Positions 24,357 to 33,207 of a stretch of DNA of 34,516 nucleotides are shown piece after piece. This stretch comes from Acidimicrobiaceae bacterium. GTDB taxonomy: Bacteria > Actinomycetota > Acidimicrobiia > Acidimicrobiales > Ilumatobacteraceae. The stretch spans positions 1 to 34,516 of the forward strand of contig NZZV01000061.1 in the NCBI GenBank assembly GCA_002698945.1. The letters run 5' to 3'. Made by a program: the position numbers and the translations under genes. Each line of letters opens with the position of its first letter. Position 1 is the first letter of the stretch. Below the pieces are notes generated by a model, which made no database searches, had not been told where the DNA came from, and saw only the letters and a list, made by a program, of their open reading frames with translations.

Positions 24357-26011
24357 CGGTGCGACCGATCCTCGGGCAGCGCAGTTTCGACGACCTGGGC
24401 ACGCCGTTGCACGAGGTGACGTTCTGCGTGCTCGACTTGGAGACGACCGGCGGCAGCCGGACCGACGACATGATCACCGAGGTCGGCGTCGTCAAGGTGC
24501 GCGGCGGTGAGTGCCTCGGCACGTTCCACACGCTCGTCAACCCCGGCCGCGCCATCCCACCCCAGATCACGGTGCTCACCGGCCTCACCGACGCCGTGGT
24601 GCGTACCGCACCCCGGATCGAGACCGTGCTCGGCACCTTGCGCGACTTCCTCGGCGACTCGGTGTTCGTCGCCCACAACGCGTCGTTCGACCTCGGCTTC
24701 CTCCGGGCGGCGTTCGAGCGCGACGGCCGCGGCGCGTACGAGCCGACGGTCGTCGACACGGCCGCCCTGGCCCGACGGATGCTGCGCGACGAGGTCCCGA
24801 ACTGCAAGCTGTCGACCCTCGCCTCCCGACTCCGGCTCGATCACACGCCGACCCACCGCGCCCTCGACGACGCACTCGCCACCACCGATCTGCTCCACTT
24901 GCTGCTCGAACGGGCCGCCGGCCTCGGCGTGCTGGGACTCGACGACCTGACGTCGGTCGCCAAGCTGGCCGGCCATCCCCAGGCCCGGAAACTCACGATG
25001 ACGACGTCGCTCCCCCGCACCCCCGGGGTGTACCTGTTCTGCGGTCACCGCGACGAGATCCTCTACGTCGGCAAGGCGACCAACCTCCGCCAGCGGGTCC
25101 GCAGCTACTTCGGGCGCGACGACCGACGTCGCATCGGCCCGATGCTGCGCGAGATGCAGACCGTCCGCCATCTCGAACTGCCCGACCCGCTGACGGCCGA
25201 GGTGATCGAGTCGCGCCTGATCGCCCGCCTCCTGCCGCGCTACAACCGGGCCGGGACGCGGGCCGACAAGTACTGCTACGTCCGACTCGACGCCGACTCG
25301 CCGTGGCCGCGGCTGTCGGTCGTCAAGGACCCGGGTGCGACGGGCGCCCACCTCGGCCCGCTGCCGTCGCGCAAGATGGCGGCACTGGTGGTCGAGGCGC
25401 TCCAGTCGGTCGTGCCGCTGCGGCGATGTTCGACCCGACTGTCGGCCAAGCACGTGCCCGCACCTGACGCCGTACCGTGCAGCTCGGCACAGCTCGGCGT
25501 GGCGATGTGCCCATGTGCGGGTGACGCCGATCGCGAGCGCTACGACGCCGCGGTGCGAGCCGTGATCCGGATCTTCGACGGCGACACCCAGCCGGCGGTG
25601 GCGCACCTCACGTCGCGCATGACCGAACTCGCCGCGGCACAGCGGTTCGAGGAAGCGGCGATGGTCCGCGACCGGTTGTCGGCACTGCTCGGGGCCGTGC
25701 GTCGACAACAACTCACCGACGTCCTTCGCGCTGCCGGTCGCTGCGTGGTGCGAGACGGCGACCGCTCGTGGGTGATCGAGTACGGCCGCCTGGTCGACGT
25801 CGTGGTCGACGGGACGGCCGGGCGCGCCCTCCCGGTCGACGCCCCCGACGCGGTAGCGGCCGGTCGCCCGCTCCCCCGCCGTCACGTCGACGAGACGTTG
25901 GTCCTCGCCAAGTACTTCGACAAGCACGCCCACCGTCTCGAGATCACGACGTGCAGCGGCGAGTGGCGTTTCCCACTCGCGTCCCCACCGGACCTCCGCC
26001 TGGCTGCTTGA
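24353..26011 (+). CDS. DEDD exonuclease fused to GIY-YIG/UvrC-N-like nuclease
   Basis: The 552-aa product has a DnaQ-like 3'-5' exonuclease domain (about 20-190) with VLDLETTGG (Asp28, Glu30), HNASFD (Asp113) and HRALDDA (His168, Asp172/173). A GIY-YIG domain follows (about 220-300: GVYLF at 225, YVGKATNLRQRVRSYF, Glu286), then UvrC-like cysteines (359, 376, 386, 388) and a UVR helix pair (about 418-447, AAQRFEEAAMVRDRLSAL). The UvrC C-terminal RNase-H nuclease is absent. Similar fusions are known in actinobacteria (mycobacterial Rv2191 type) and are thought to act in DNA repair. SOS boxes upstream support damage induction. It converges with the GHMP kinase gene across 9 bp. Confidence 0.92.
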   Translation: MTVRPILGQRSFDDLGTPLHEVTFCVLDLETTGGSRTDDMITEVGVVKVRGGECLGTFHTLVNPGRAIPPQITVLTGLTDAVVRTAPRIETVLGTLRDFLGDSVFVAHNASFDLGFLRAAFERDGRGAYEPTVVDTAALARRMLRDEVPNCKLSTLASRLRLDHTPTHRALDDALATTDLLHLLLERAAGLGVLGLDDLTSVAKLAGHPQARKLTMTTSLPRTPGVYLFCGHRDEILYVGKATNLRQRVRSYFGRDDRRRIGPMLREMQTVRHLELPDPLTAEVIESRLIARLLPRYNRAGTRADKYCYVRLDADSPWPRLSVVKDPGATGAHLGPLPSRKMAALVVEALQSVVPLRRCSTRLSAKHVPAPDAVPCSSAQLGVAMCPCAGDADRERYDAAVRAVIRIFDGDTQPAVAHLTSRMTELAAAQRFEEAAMVRDRLSALLGAVRRQQLTDVLRAAGRCVVRDGDRSWVIEYGRLVDVVVDGTAGRALPVDAPDAVAAGRPLPRRHVDETLVLAKYFDKHAHRLEITTCSGEWRFPLASPPDLRLAA

Positions 26012-26020
26012 TCAGGATGG

Positions 26021-26860
26021 TCAGATGCAGCAGGTGACGCCGTCGTGGTCGACGGCGAGCATCTTGGTGTGGCCGGTGTCGGGGAGACCGGCGGCGATGC
26101 GATTGGCGTCGCCGGGGTCGCACATCGCGGCCATGGTCGGACCACTCCCGGACAACCAGGCCGCCCAGGCGCCGAGATCGAGCGCGGCGTCGAGGGCCCT
26201 CGCTGTCTCCGGCACGGCGGCGAGTCGCGTCGGCTGGTGGAGCCGGTCGTCGGTCGCCATCCGGAGCGCGGCGGTGTCGCCCGCCGCACAGGCGGCGACG
26301 AAGGTAGCGACCCGTCCGAGGTTGAACACGGCGTCGGACCGCGACACCTCGGCAGCGAGCGTCGCCCGCGAGCGGTCGGTCGACGTGGTCGTGCCGTCGG
26401 GCACCCACACCACGATCGCCGGCTCGAACCCGAGCGGGACCGGCTGCACGTGATCGTCGGCACAGACGACGATGCCGCCGTAGATCGACGGGGCCACGTT
26501 GTCGGCGTGCCCCTCGAGCTCGGTAGCGGTCGCACAGATCTCGGCGAGCACGGTCGGGTCGTCGAGCGCGGCCGGGCCGTGACGTTGGACGGCGGCGACC
26601 GCGCACCCGCCGACGCGCACGGCCCCCGAGAACCCCATCCCGCGACCCATCGGGATGGGTGACTTCACCCACAGCGAGCCGCTACCCCCGGCGCGCCCGA
26701 ACGCGACCGAAGCGGGATGGCTCGGCTCGGCGATCCGTGCGCCGTCGGGCGGTGGACCGACACCGAGTTCGGCGTGGAGCGTGAGCGCGAGACCCAACAC
26801 GTCGAACCCTGCTCCGAGGTTCGCCGACGACGCCGGTACCCGCACCGACCAGTCGGTCAT
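26021..26860 (-). CDS. thrB: GHMP kinase, probable homoserine kinase
   Basis: The 279-aa product starts MTDWSVRVPASSANLGAGFDVLGLAL, the ThrB N-terminal signature. The ATP-binding loop reads SPIPMGRGMGFSGA (67-80), deviating from the usual P-x3-GLGSSAA, and the C-terminus has WLSGSGPTMAAMCD, the third GHMP motif. Homoserine kinase phosphorylates homoserine on the way to threonine. The altered loop leaves room for another small hydroxy substrate. It follows trpD by 16 bp on the same strand rather than hom/thrC, so genomic context does not confirm the function. An upstream open frame is out of the family alignment and was discarded. Confidence 0.8.
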   Translation of the reverse strand: MTDWSVRVPASSANLGAGFDVLGLALTLHAELGVGPPPDGARIAEPSHPASVAFGRAGGSGSLWVKSPIPMGRGMGFSGAVRVGGCAVAAVQRHGPAALDDPTVLAEICATATELEGHADNVAPSIYGGIVVCADDHVQPVPLGFEPAIVVWVPDGTTTSTDRSRATLAAEVSRSDAVFNLGRVATFVAACAAGDTAALRMATDDRLHQPTRLAAVPETARALDAALDLGAWAAWLSGSGPTMAAMCDPGDANRIAAGLPDTGHTKMLAVDHDGVTCCI

Positions 26861-26876
26861 CCGGTCGGGCCCGATC

Positions 26877-27929
26877 TCACCCGGCCGCCTCCTGCGACGC
26901 GGCGACGAGCCGGTCGAGCGTGGTCGCTGCGGCGCCGGAGTCGATCGCGTTCGCCGCCATCTCGATGCCGGCGGCAAGATCGGCGGCAGCGCCACCGACG
27001 ACGAGACCGGCACCGGCGTTGAGGACCACGATGTCGCGGTGCGGACCGGGTTGCCCGCTGAGCACGGCTCGGACGACGGCGGCGTTCTCGACCGGGTCGC
27101 CACCGACCAGGTCGTTCGACCGCGCCGGCGCGAGGCCCAATGCTTCGGCATCGACGTGGAAATGGCGCAGCTCACCGTCGACGAGTTCGGTCACCTGGCT
27201 CGGTCCGGTGGTGCTGAGTTCGTCCAGACCACTGCCGTGGACGACCCACGAGTGGATCGATCCGTGCGAACGGAGGGTCTCGACCATGCGCTCGGCGAAC
27301 GACGCGTTGGCGACGCCGATCACCTGCCGCCTGACACGCCCCGGGTTCGCCATCGGGCCGAGCAGGTTGAACACCGTCGGGATGCCGATCTCGCGTCGGG
27401 ACGGTCCGGCGAACCGGAACGCCGGATGGAACGAGGGGGCGAAACAGAAGCCCATGCCCGACTCGGCGATGCAGTGGGCGACGCCCTCGGGCGGCAGTTC
27501 GATCGCGACGCCCAGCGCCTCGAACACGTCGGCGGTGCCGCACTTCGACGAGGCGCTGCGAGCTCCGTGCTTGCAGACGGGAACGCCGGCCCCGGCGGTG
27601 ACGATCGCGGCCATCGTCGACACGTTGATCGAGTGCGACTGGTCGCCGCCGGTGCCGACGATGTCGACGCAGGCGGCCCGCTGCTCGGACGACAGGGGCA
27701 CGAGGGTGGCGTGCGCGAGCACGGCGTCGAGCAACCCGGACAGCTCGGCGGCGCTCTCGCCCTTCGCCCGGAGGGCGACCACGAACGCGATCAGCTGTGC
27801 CGGAGTGGCGTCACCGGCGAGGATCGTGGTCATCGCCGCGCGCGCCTGGTCCTCGGTCAGATGGCTGCGGTCGAGCAGCGCGGTGAGCAGTGCCGGCCAC
27901 CCGCCGACCTCGTCGATCGTGGTCGTCAT
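26877..27929 (-). CDS. trpD: Anthranilate phosphoribosyltransferase
   Basis: The 350-aa product starts MTTTIDEVGGWPALLTALLDR and carries the PRPP-binding motif VDIVGTGGDQSHSINVSTMAA and the KHGARSASSKCGTADVFEALG segment. FNLLGPMANPGRVRRQVIGV follows, all diagnostic for TrpD. It transfers phosphoribose to anthranilate in tryptophan synthesis. No other trp gene is nearby. The ATG is at 27927-27929; an in-frame extension upstream overlaps whiB and is rejected. Probably co-transcribed with the following kinase. Confidence 0.96.
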   Translation of the reverse strand: MTTTIDEVGGWPALLTALLDRSHLTEDQARAAMTTILAGDATPAQLIAFVVALRAKGESAAELSGLLDAVLAHATLVPLSSEQRAACVDIVGTGGDQSHSINVSTMAAIVTAGAGVPVCKHGARSASSKCGTADVFEALGVAIELPPEGVAHCIAESGMGFCFAPSFHPAFRFAGPSRREIGIPTVFNLLGPMANPGRVRRQVIGVANASFAERMVETLRSHGSIHSWVVHGSGLDELSTTGPSQVTELVDGELRHFHVDAEALGLAPARSNDLVGGDPVENAAVVRAVLSGQPGPHRDIVVLNAGAGLVVGGAAADLAAGIEMAANAIDSGAAATTLDRLVAASQEAAG

Positions 27930-27943
27930 GCCGGGCAGGCTAA

Positions 27944-27961
27944 CCGCCGACCACGCGGCGG
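27944..27961 (-). terminator. Hairpin between whiB and trpD
   Basis: CCGCCG and CGGCGG pair over a 6-nt loop within the 49-bp whiB-trpD gap. It would end the short whiB transcript in front of trpD. No U-tract follows. Confidence 0.4.
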
Positions 27962-27978
27962 GACCGAAGCGGTTCGCC

Positions 27979-28269
27979 TCAGGCGCTGCGTCGACGCTGA
28001 CGGAGGATGCGGCGCCGATCGCGCTCGGTCGCCCCGCCCCAGACGCCGGCTTTCTCGCGTTGGGCGAGGGCGTAGTCGAGACAGGTTTGCTGCACCGAGC
28101 ACTCGGCGCATACCTGCTTCGCGACGTCGGCGTCGTCGTCGCGGTCGGGATAGAAGATCGTCGGGTCGAGACCTCGGCACGCGCCGAGCATCCGCCACTC
28201 CAGTTCATGGGCTGACACGGTTCCCCCGGTTCGTCTCGTCCTGCTCGCCTGCTTGGGCTCGGGTGCCAT
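27979..28269 (-). CDS. WhiB-family Fe-S transcriptional regulator
   Basis: The 96-aa product has the four cluster cysteines Cys31, Cys54, Cys57 and Cys63 (ACRGLDPTIFYPD, then CAECSVQQTC), the GVWGG turn and the basic C-terminal ATERDRRRILRQRRR for DNA contact. WhiB proteins bind a [4Fe-4S] cluster and sigma factor region 4; they are found in actinobacteria and their phages. ATG 28269 is used because a TAGTCT -10-like hexamer (28278-28283) would give a leaderless start there. GTG 28218 with a GGGGGA site is an alternative that shortens it to 79 aa. Confidence 0.95.
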   Translation of the reverse strand: MAPEPKQASRTRRTGGTVSAHELEWRMLGACRGLDPTIFYPDRDDDADVAKQVCAECSVQQTCLDYALAQREKAGVWGGATERDRRRILRQRRRSA

Positions 28270-28432
28270 CGGTTCGGAGACTAGAACGGGTCAGCCGTCA
28301 TTTCCAGAGGTATCTGTGAATGGCGGGTTATCGATGGGCGCGTTGCCTGACCAGGTCCGACGCGTACGGGCAGTCGACTCGATCGCTCGAGAGGGCGACA
28401 TCGTCACGCTCGCCGGCGGCTCAGGGGCGCCG

Positions 28433-29824
28433 TCACCCTGGCGACGGACCGACGTCGAGGCCGTAGGCGCGGCGCATCAGGCTGAGCGGGTGCAGCGGCC
28501 GGTCGCCGACCTGCTCGGCGATGACGGTGTTGGCCAGGCTGGAGTCGCCGACGATCACGGTGTCGCCGGAGCCCGACCCCTCGTCGCCATCGTCGAGTCG
28601 CTCGATCTCGGCGGCGAGTGTCGTCGCCAGTCGTTGCGCGATCGGCACCGCGACCGCTTCGGTGCCGTGGCGCAGGCCCCACAGGCCGTCGACACCGGAC
28701 GACCGATCGACCGTGGTCACCGTCGCACCGGTCAGCGCCAAGAGGTCGTCGATCACTGGGCCTGACGCCCCCGACGAGCCCGTCGATCGGGTGGACCGTG
28801 ATGCGGACCTCGGGTCCGTGACGTGAACGATGTGGTCGGGCACCTTCCCGACGAACTCGGTGCCGAGCGGGACGGTTCCGCTCACATGCGACCACACGAG
28901 GTACGCCGACGCATCGAAGGTGTGCTCGACGAGGAGCAGCGCATCCGCACGACGCTCCGTGCTGCAGTAGCGCGGGTAGTCCTGACACAGCACGCGAGCA
29001 CACGAGGGCTGGGGCACGACGACATCGCCACCGTTCGAACGGATCTCGGCGGCGAGGGTGCGAACGTTCGCGTCGGCGATCCGTTCGAAGCGTCGGAGGT
29101 CGCCGGCGTGTAGCGACGGCGCGCCGCAGCAGCGAGCCGTCGACAACGTGCACTCGATCCCGTTGTGTTCGTACACCTGCACGAGGTCGCGACCGACCTC
29201 GACGTCCTGGTACTCCACGATGCAGGTCGGGAACACGGTGACACGCTGACGGGATCGACCGCCGAGGTCGCCCGTGCGCCGTGCGAACCACCCGGAGAAC
29301 CGTTCCCCGGCGAACCGCGGCAACGATCGCTTCGCCGACACGCCGGTGATCGTCGCCAGCAGCTTGCGGACGAGCGAGCCCGGCGCCGCCCCGGTGATGC
29401 GGTTCGCGAGGGGCGCGGTGAACGAACCGAGGCGGCCGATGGTGTCGGGGTGCGTCATCGTGCGGCGCGCGGTGCGCTGCGCTCGCGACTGGTGGCCGTT
29501 GACATGTCGCATCGCCTCGGCGCGCAGCATCAGGTGCGGGAAGTCGACCGCCGTCTCGTGCACCTCGGGCCGGTACGGACAGCCGACGGAGCATCGTGTG
29601 CACTGGAAGCACGCCTCCACCACCCGGTCCTGTTCGAGCGGTGTGAGCCGGCCGGCGTCTCGATCGTCGAAGCGGTCGAGCAGGTCGAAGAGGGTGGGGA
29701 ACGAGGCGCACAGGTCGACGCAGCGCCGGCATCCCTGACACACGTCGAACACGCGGGTCAGCTCGTCGCGGACGTCGGCCTCGTCGACGTAGGTCGGATG
29801 GTGCGGGTCGTAGGTCGTCGTCAT
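28433..29824 (-). CDS. GlpC-like Fe-S oxidoreductase with degenerate second CCG domain
   Basis: The 463-aa product has two ferredoxin-type [4Fe-4S] motifs (Cys29/32/35/39 and Cys72/75/78/82). A first CCG domain is intact (Cys201, CCG at 232-234, Cys275, Cys280). The second is altered: DPCHLAR-like reads DPRSASR (337-343), the CCG position reads SSG (375-377), and the final DCxxC-like site reads GDSSLA. GlpC-type subunits carry electrons from flavoprotein dehydrogenases to quinones. It diverges from the GlpD gene, so a role in glycerol-3-phosphate oxidation is likely but inferred. The ATG is at 29822-29824. The 163-bp gap to whiB shows no gene. Confidence 0.82.
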   Translation of the reverse strand: MTTTYDPHHPTYVDEADVRDELTRVFDVCQGCRRCVDLCASFPTLFDLLDRFDDRDAGRLTPLEQDRVVEACFQCTRCSVGCPYRPEVHETAVDFPHLMLRAEAMRHVNGHQSRAQRTARRTMTHPDTIGRLGSFTAPLANRITGAAPGSLVRKLLATITGVSAKRSLPRFAGERFSGWFARRTGDLGGRSRQRVTVFPTCIVEYQDVEVGRDLVQVYEHNGIECTLSTARCCGAPSLHAGDLRRFERIADANVRTLAAEIRSNGGDVVVPQPSCARVLCQDYPRYCSTERRADALLLVEHTFDASAYLVWSHVSGTVPLGTEFVGKVPDHIVHVTDPRSASRSTRSTGSSGASGPVIDDLLALTGATVTTVDRSSGVDGLWGLRHGTEAVAVPIAQRLATTLAAEIERLDDGDEGSGSGDTVIVGDSSLANTVIAEQVGDRPLHPLSLMRRAYGLDVGPSPG

Positions 29825-29966
29825 CGTCGCCGCCCACCCGCTCCGCCCCGCATCCCGGCGCCGGCTGTCTCGAGGCACTGCACCGCCGGAAGGTTCGCGC
29901 GGACGGTGCCGGTTCGCCAACCGAGCCGGACGCCCCGGTTACTCCACGCGCGACCCGGGCGGGGTG

Positions 29967-30022
29967 GCGCGGTCCCGTCGGCGCGGTCTCGTCGGCGCGG
30001 TCTCGTCGGCACGGTCTCGTAG
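29967..30022. repeat. Four 14-bp tandem repeats upstream of glpD
   Basis: Units at 29967-29980, 29981-29994, 29995-30008 and 30009-30022 share the pattern GCGCGGTCTCGTCG with one or two substitutions in the outer copies. They end 10 bp before the preferred glpD start, in the 208-bp divergent promoter region. Because 14 is not a multiple of three, copy change would shift any start located upstream. Confidence 0.85.
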
Positions 30023-30032
30023 GCTCCGGCTG

Positions 30033-31721
30033 GTGGACGACCGGGTGAACCACACGGGGGCAGCGCGGCCGTTCGAACGCGAGCGGATGATCGACGCGCT
30101 CCGTCGCGAGCGGTTCGACGTGCTCGTGATCGGCGGTGGCGTGACCGGATGCGGGGTGGCACTCGACGCCGCCAGTCGTGGTCTGTCGGTGGCGCTCGTC
30201 GAGCGCGACGACTTCGCGTCGGGCACCTCGTCGAAGAGCTCGAAGCTGATCCACGGCGGTCTCCGATACCTCCAGCAAGGCGACGTCCGCCTCGTCTACG
30301 AGGCGCTCCACGAACGTCAACGACTGCTCGGCAACGCGTCCCACCTCGTCGGCGTGTTGCCGTTCCTCATCCCGGTGCTCACCAAGGACGGGCCCGTGTC
30401 GGTCAAGATCGCCAAGGCGCTGCGGTCGGCACTCTGGATGTACGACCTCACCGGCGGGCTCCGCATCGGCCGCCGTCACCGACGGCTCGACGCCGCGGCG
30501 TCGCTGGCCCACTGCCCCACCCTCCCCGCCGACCGGCTGTCGTCGGGATTCGTCTACTACGACGCCCAGGCCGACGACGCCCGCCTCACGCTGACGATCG
30601 CCCGGACCGCCGCCGATCGCGGTGCGGTCGTGGCCAACGGCTGTCGAGTCGACCAGCTCGTGCACGGGGCGGGCGGCGCCGTCGCCGGGGCGCTGGTCGA
30701 AGCCAACGGCGAGCGGTTCGACGTGCGGGCCGACTGCGTCGTGTCCGCCGTCGGCGTGTGGGGCGACGACATCCGAGCGCTCGACGGCGCACCGGAACGA
30801 ACGCTGCGACCCGCCAAAGGTGTGCACGTGACCGTGCCGTGGGACTTGGTGCGCAACGACATCGCGGTGATCATCTCGGTCCCGGGCGACAAGCGCAGCC
30901 TGTTCCTCATCCCGTGGGGTCCACGTGGCGACGGCACGTTCGACCACTGCTATGTCGGTACGACCGACACCGACTACACCGGTGAGCTCGACGACCCGCA
31001 GACCGACGACGAGGACCTCGACTACGTCCTGCGCGCACTGGAGCACTCGATCCGCACCCCGTCGGGGGTCCCCATCACCCGCGACGACGTGACCGGCGTG
31101 TGGGCCGGTCTGCGGCCGCTCGTCCGCTCCGCCGAGTCGGGCCGGACCGCCGATCTGTCGCGGCGTCATCAGGTGACGACGTCGCCGAGTGGCGTCGTGA
31201 CGGTCACCGGCGGCAAGTTCACCACGTATCGCCAGATGGCGGAAGACACCGTCGACGCCGTCATGGCGCAGCTCGGTCGCTCAGGTCGCTGCCGGACGAA
31301 GCGGCTGCGGCTGCGCGGCGCACCGGCCCGGCGTCGCCAGGCCGACGGTGACCGGCTCTGGCACCGCTACGGCACCGACGCCACGGCGATCGGCGACCTG
31401 GTGGCATCCGATGCCACACTCGGCGAGCCGATGGTCCCCGGACTTCGGTACCTCCGGGCCGAAGCCGTGTACGCGGTGCGCCACGAGATGGCCCGCTCCC
31501 TCGTCGACGTGCTGACCCGACGGACGCGGGCCCACCTCGAAGACCGCGGCGCCTGCCGCCGCGCGGCGCGAGCTGTCGCCGAACTCCTGGCCGACGAGGC
31601 CGGGTGGGACGACGCACGCGTCGAGGCCGAGGTGGCGGCGTACGAGGCGTTGTGCAACGCTGAACTCGCTGCTGCCGAGCGCAGCGACGACCGATCCGCC
31701 GCCACGGAGCGAACCACATGA
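30033..31721 (+). CDS. glpD: FAD-dependent glycerol-3-phosphate dehydrogenase
   Basis: The product is about 562 aa from GTG 30033; other starts are GTG 29964 (through the repeats) or ATG 30087. It has the FAD-binding dinucleotide motif FDVLVIGGGVTGCGVALDAA, then SGTSSKSSKLIHGGLRYLQQGD, the GlpD signature, and PAKGVHVTVPWD plus VTGGKFTTYRQMAEDTVD in the substrate/FAD domain. A helical GlpD C-terminal domain follows. It oxidises sn-glycerol-3-phosphate to DHAP with quinone as acceptor. There is no BFD cysteine cluster as in GlpA. The next gene starts 10 bp on. Confidence 0.93.
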   Translation: MDDRVNHTGAARPFERERMIDALRRERFDVLVIGGGVTGCGVALDAASRGLSVALVERDDFASGTSSKSSKLIHGGLRYLQQGDVRLVYEALHERQRLLGNASHLVGVLPFLIPVLTKDGPVSVKIAKALRSALWMYDLTGGLRIGRRHRRLDAAASLAHCPTLPADRLSSGFVYYDAQADDARLTLTIARTAADRGAVVANGCRVDQLVHGAGGAVAGALVEANGERFDVRADCVVSAVGVWGDDIRALDGAPERTLRPAKGVHVTVPWDLVRNDIAVIISVPGDKRSLFLIPWGPRGDGTFDHCYVGTTDTDYTGELDDPQTDDEDLDYVLRALEHSIRTPSGVPITRDDVTGVWAGLRPLVRSAESGRTADLSRRHQVTTSPSGVVTVTGGKFTTYRQMAEDTVDAVMAQLGRSGRCRTKRLRLRGAPARRRQADGDRLWHRYGTDATAIGDLVASDATLGEPMVPGLRYLRAEAVYAVRHEMARSLVDVLTRRTRAHLEDRGACRRAARAVAELLADEAGWDDARVEAEVAAYEALCNAELAAAERSDDRSAATERTT

Positions 31722-31731
31722 CGTCACCACC

Positions 31732-33207
31732 ATGACCCGGCCCACCGCTCCGATCGAGTTGACCGGCACCGCGAGCCGTTTCGGCACTGCGGTTCGCCTG
31801 CCCGACGGATTCGTCGACGACCTCCGCTCGGTGTGCGAGGTCATCGACGACGAGCGGGCCACCGCCGAGGCGAGTCGGGACTGGTGGCCACTCGCGCTGC
31901 ACTGGTCGATCGCCGGCCAGGTCCCCAACCGCGCCGGGGCGGTCGTGCGACCGACCACGACCGAGCAGGTCGCTGCGGTCGTCCGGCGCTGCAACGAGTC
32001 ACACGTCCCGATCACCGCCGCGGGTGGACGGTCCGGCGTGTGCGGCGCCTCGGTGCCGGCGTTCGGCGGCGTCGTACTCGACACGACCGCCCTCGACCGG
32101 ATCGGCGACGTCGACGCCGCATCCGGCGTCGTGGAGGTCGGGTGCGGCGTGTTCGGGCCCGACCTCGAACGCGTCCTCAACACCCACCACGGGCTGACCG
32201 TCGGTCACTTCCCGCAGAGCTTCGACCTCGCCACGGTCGGCGGGTGGGTCGCGTGCCGCGGCGCCGGCCAGTACTCGACCCGATACGGGAAGATCGAGGA
32301 CATGGTGGTCGGGCTCGAGGTCGTCCTCGCCGACGGTCGCGTCGTCCGCACCGGCGGCGCCCCCGCCGCCGCCGTCGGACCGGACCTCACCCAGGTGTTC
32401 GTCGGATCGGAGGGCACCCTCGGCGTCGTGACGAGGATCTGGCTGCGAACCCATCCCGTGGCCGAGGTCGAACGTCGTGCGGCATACGTGTTCCCCACCC
32501 TGACCGTCGGATTCGAAGCGTGCCGACGCATCGTCCGCGCCGGCGCCACGCCGGCCGTGCTGCGGCTCTACGACGGCCCCGAATCTGCCCGCGGCCACGG
32601 GGGTGACGGCACCGAATGCGTCCTGCTCGTGCTCGACGAAGGTGACGAGACGATCGTCGACGCCGCGATGTCGGTCGTCGACACGATCGCGACGGAGCTC
32701 GGCCGAACCGGTGACGTCGGGCTGGTGGCCGCGTGGACCGCGCACCGCAACGACACCAGCGCGCTGCAGACCCTGACCCACAAGGGCTTCGTCGTCGACA
32801 CGATGGAGATCGCCGCCCCGTGGTCGCGTCTCGAAGCAATCCATGCGGCGACCACCGCCGCACTGATGGCGGTGCCCCACGCCCGTGCCGCCACCTGCCA
32901 CCTGTCGCACAGCTACCTCGACGGGGCCTGCCTCTACTTCACCTTCGCGGCGACGCCACCTCCCGATCAGGTCGACGCGACGTACGTCGCGCTCTGGGAC
33001 GCCGGCCAACGCGCCGTGCTCGGCGCCGGCGGCAACCTGTCGCACCACCACGGGGTCGGCCTGAACCGGGCTCGGTTCGTGCGCGAGGCGCTCGGGACGG
33101 CGTTCGACGTGTTGGTCGGACTCAAGACGACGCTCGACCCGAACGGCATCCTCAACCCCGGCAAGTTGGGGCTGCCCTCACCCTTCGGCGATCCTGCATG
33201 GCCATGA
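31732..33207 (+). CDS. FAD-binding oxidase, alkyl-DHAP synthase-like
   Basis: The 491-aa product has a PCMH-type FAD-binding domain (about 65-245: VVRPTTTEQVAAVVRRCNE, VPITAAGGRSGVCGASVP, GHFPQSFDLATVGGWVACRGAG, SEGTLGVVTRIWL) and a C-terminal cap. The cap holds the HHH motif at 438-440 (LSHHHGVGLNR) and the final LDPNGILNPGKLG. The triple His and the SRDWWPLAL segment are typical of alkyl-dihydroxyacetonephosphate synthases (AGPS), which make ether lipids from acyl-DHAP. D-lactate or glycolate dehydrogenase-like activity is the alternative. Position after glpD, which makes DHAP, supports the first. Confidence 0.85.
   Translation: MTRPTAPIELTGTASRFGTAVRLPDGFVDDLRSVCEVIDDERATAEASRDWWPLALHWSIAGQVPNRAGAVVRPTTTEQVAAVVRRCNESHVPITAAGGRSGVCGASVPAFGGVVLDTTALDRIGDVDAASGVVEVGCGVFGPDLERVLNTHHGLTVGHFPQSFDLATVGGWVACRGAGQYSTRYGKIEDMVVGLEVVLADGRVVRTGGAPAAAVGPDLTQVFVGSEGTLGVVTRIWLRTHPVAEVERRAAYVFPTLTVGFEACRRIVRAGATPAVLRLYDGPESARGHGGDGTECVLLVLDEGDETIVDAAMSVVDTIATELGRTGDVGLVAAWTAHRNDTSALQTLTHKGFVVDTMEIAAPWSRLEAIHAATTAALMAVPHARAATCHLSHSYLDGACLYFTFAATPPPDQVDATYVALWDAGQRAVLGAGGNLSHHHGVGLNRARFVREALGTAFDVLVGLKTTLDPNGILNPGKLGLPSPFGDPAWP

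Noticed and set aside
24140-25933. Upstream extension of the NYN RNase frame to about 1005 codons
   Set aside because: The extension is antisense to the exonuclease fusion and crosses the promoter region; the family-like part begins at MERPVV (24139).
28253-28765. Plus-strand frame starting MGSGAIGSE across the whiB-glpC gap
   Set aside because: It overlaps both neighbours in antisense and shows no conserved-looking block, although a short stretch around 28334-28430 looked briefly protein-like.
28404-31169. Minus-strand open frame of 921 codons over the GlpC-like and GlpD genes
   Set aside because: It is out of frame with the GlpC-like gene and antisense to glpD, with Arg-rich nonsense composition.
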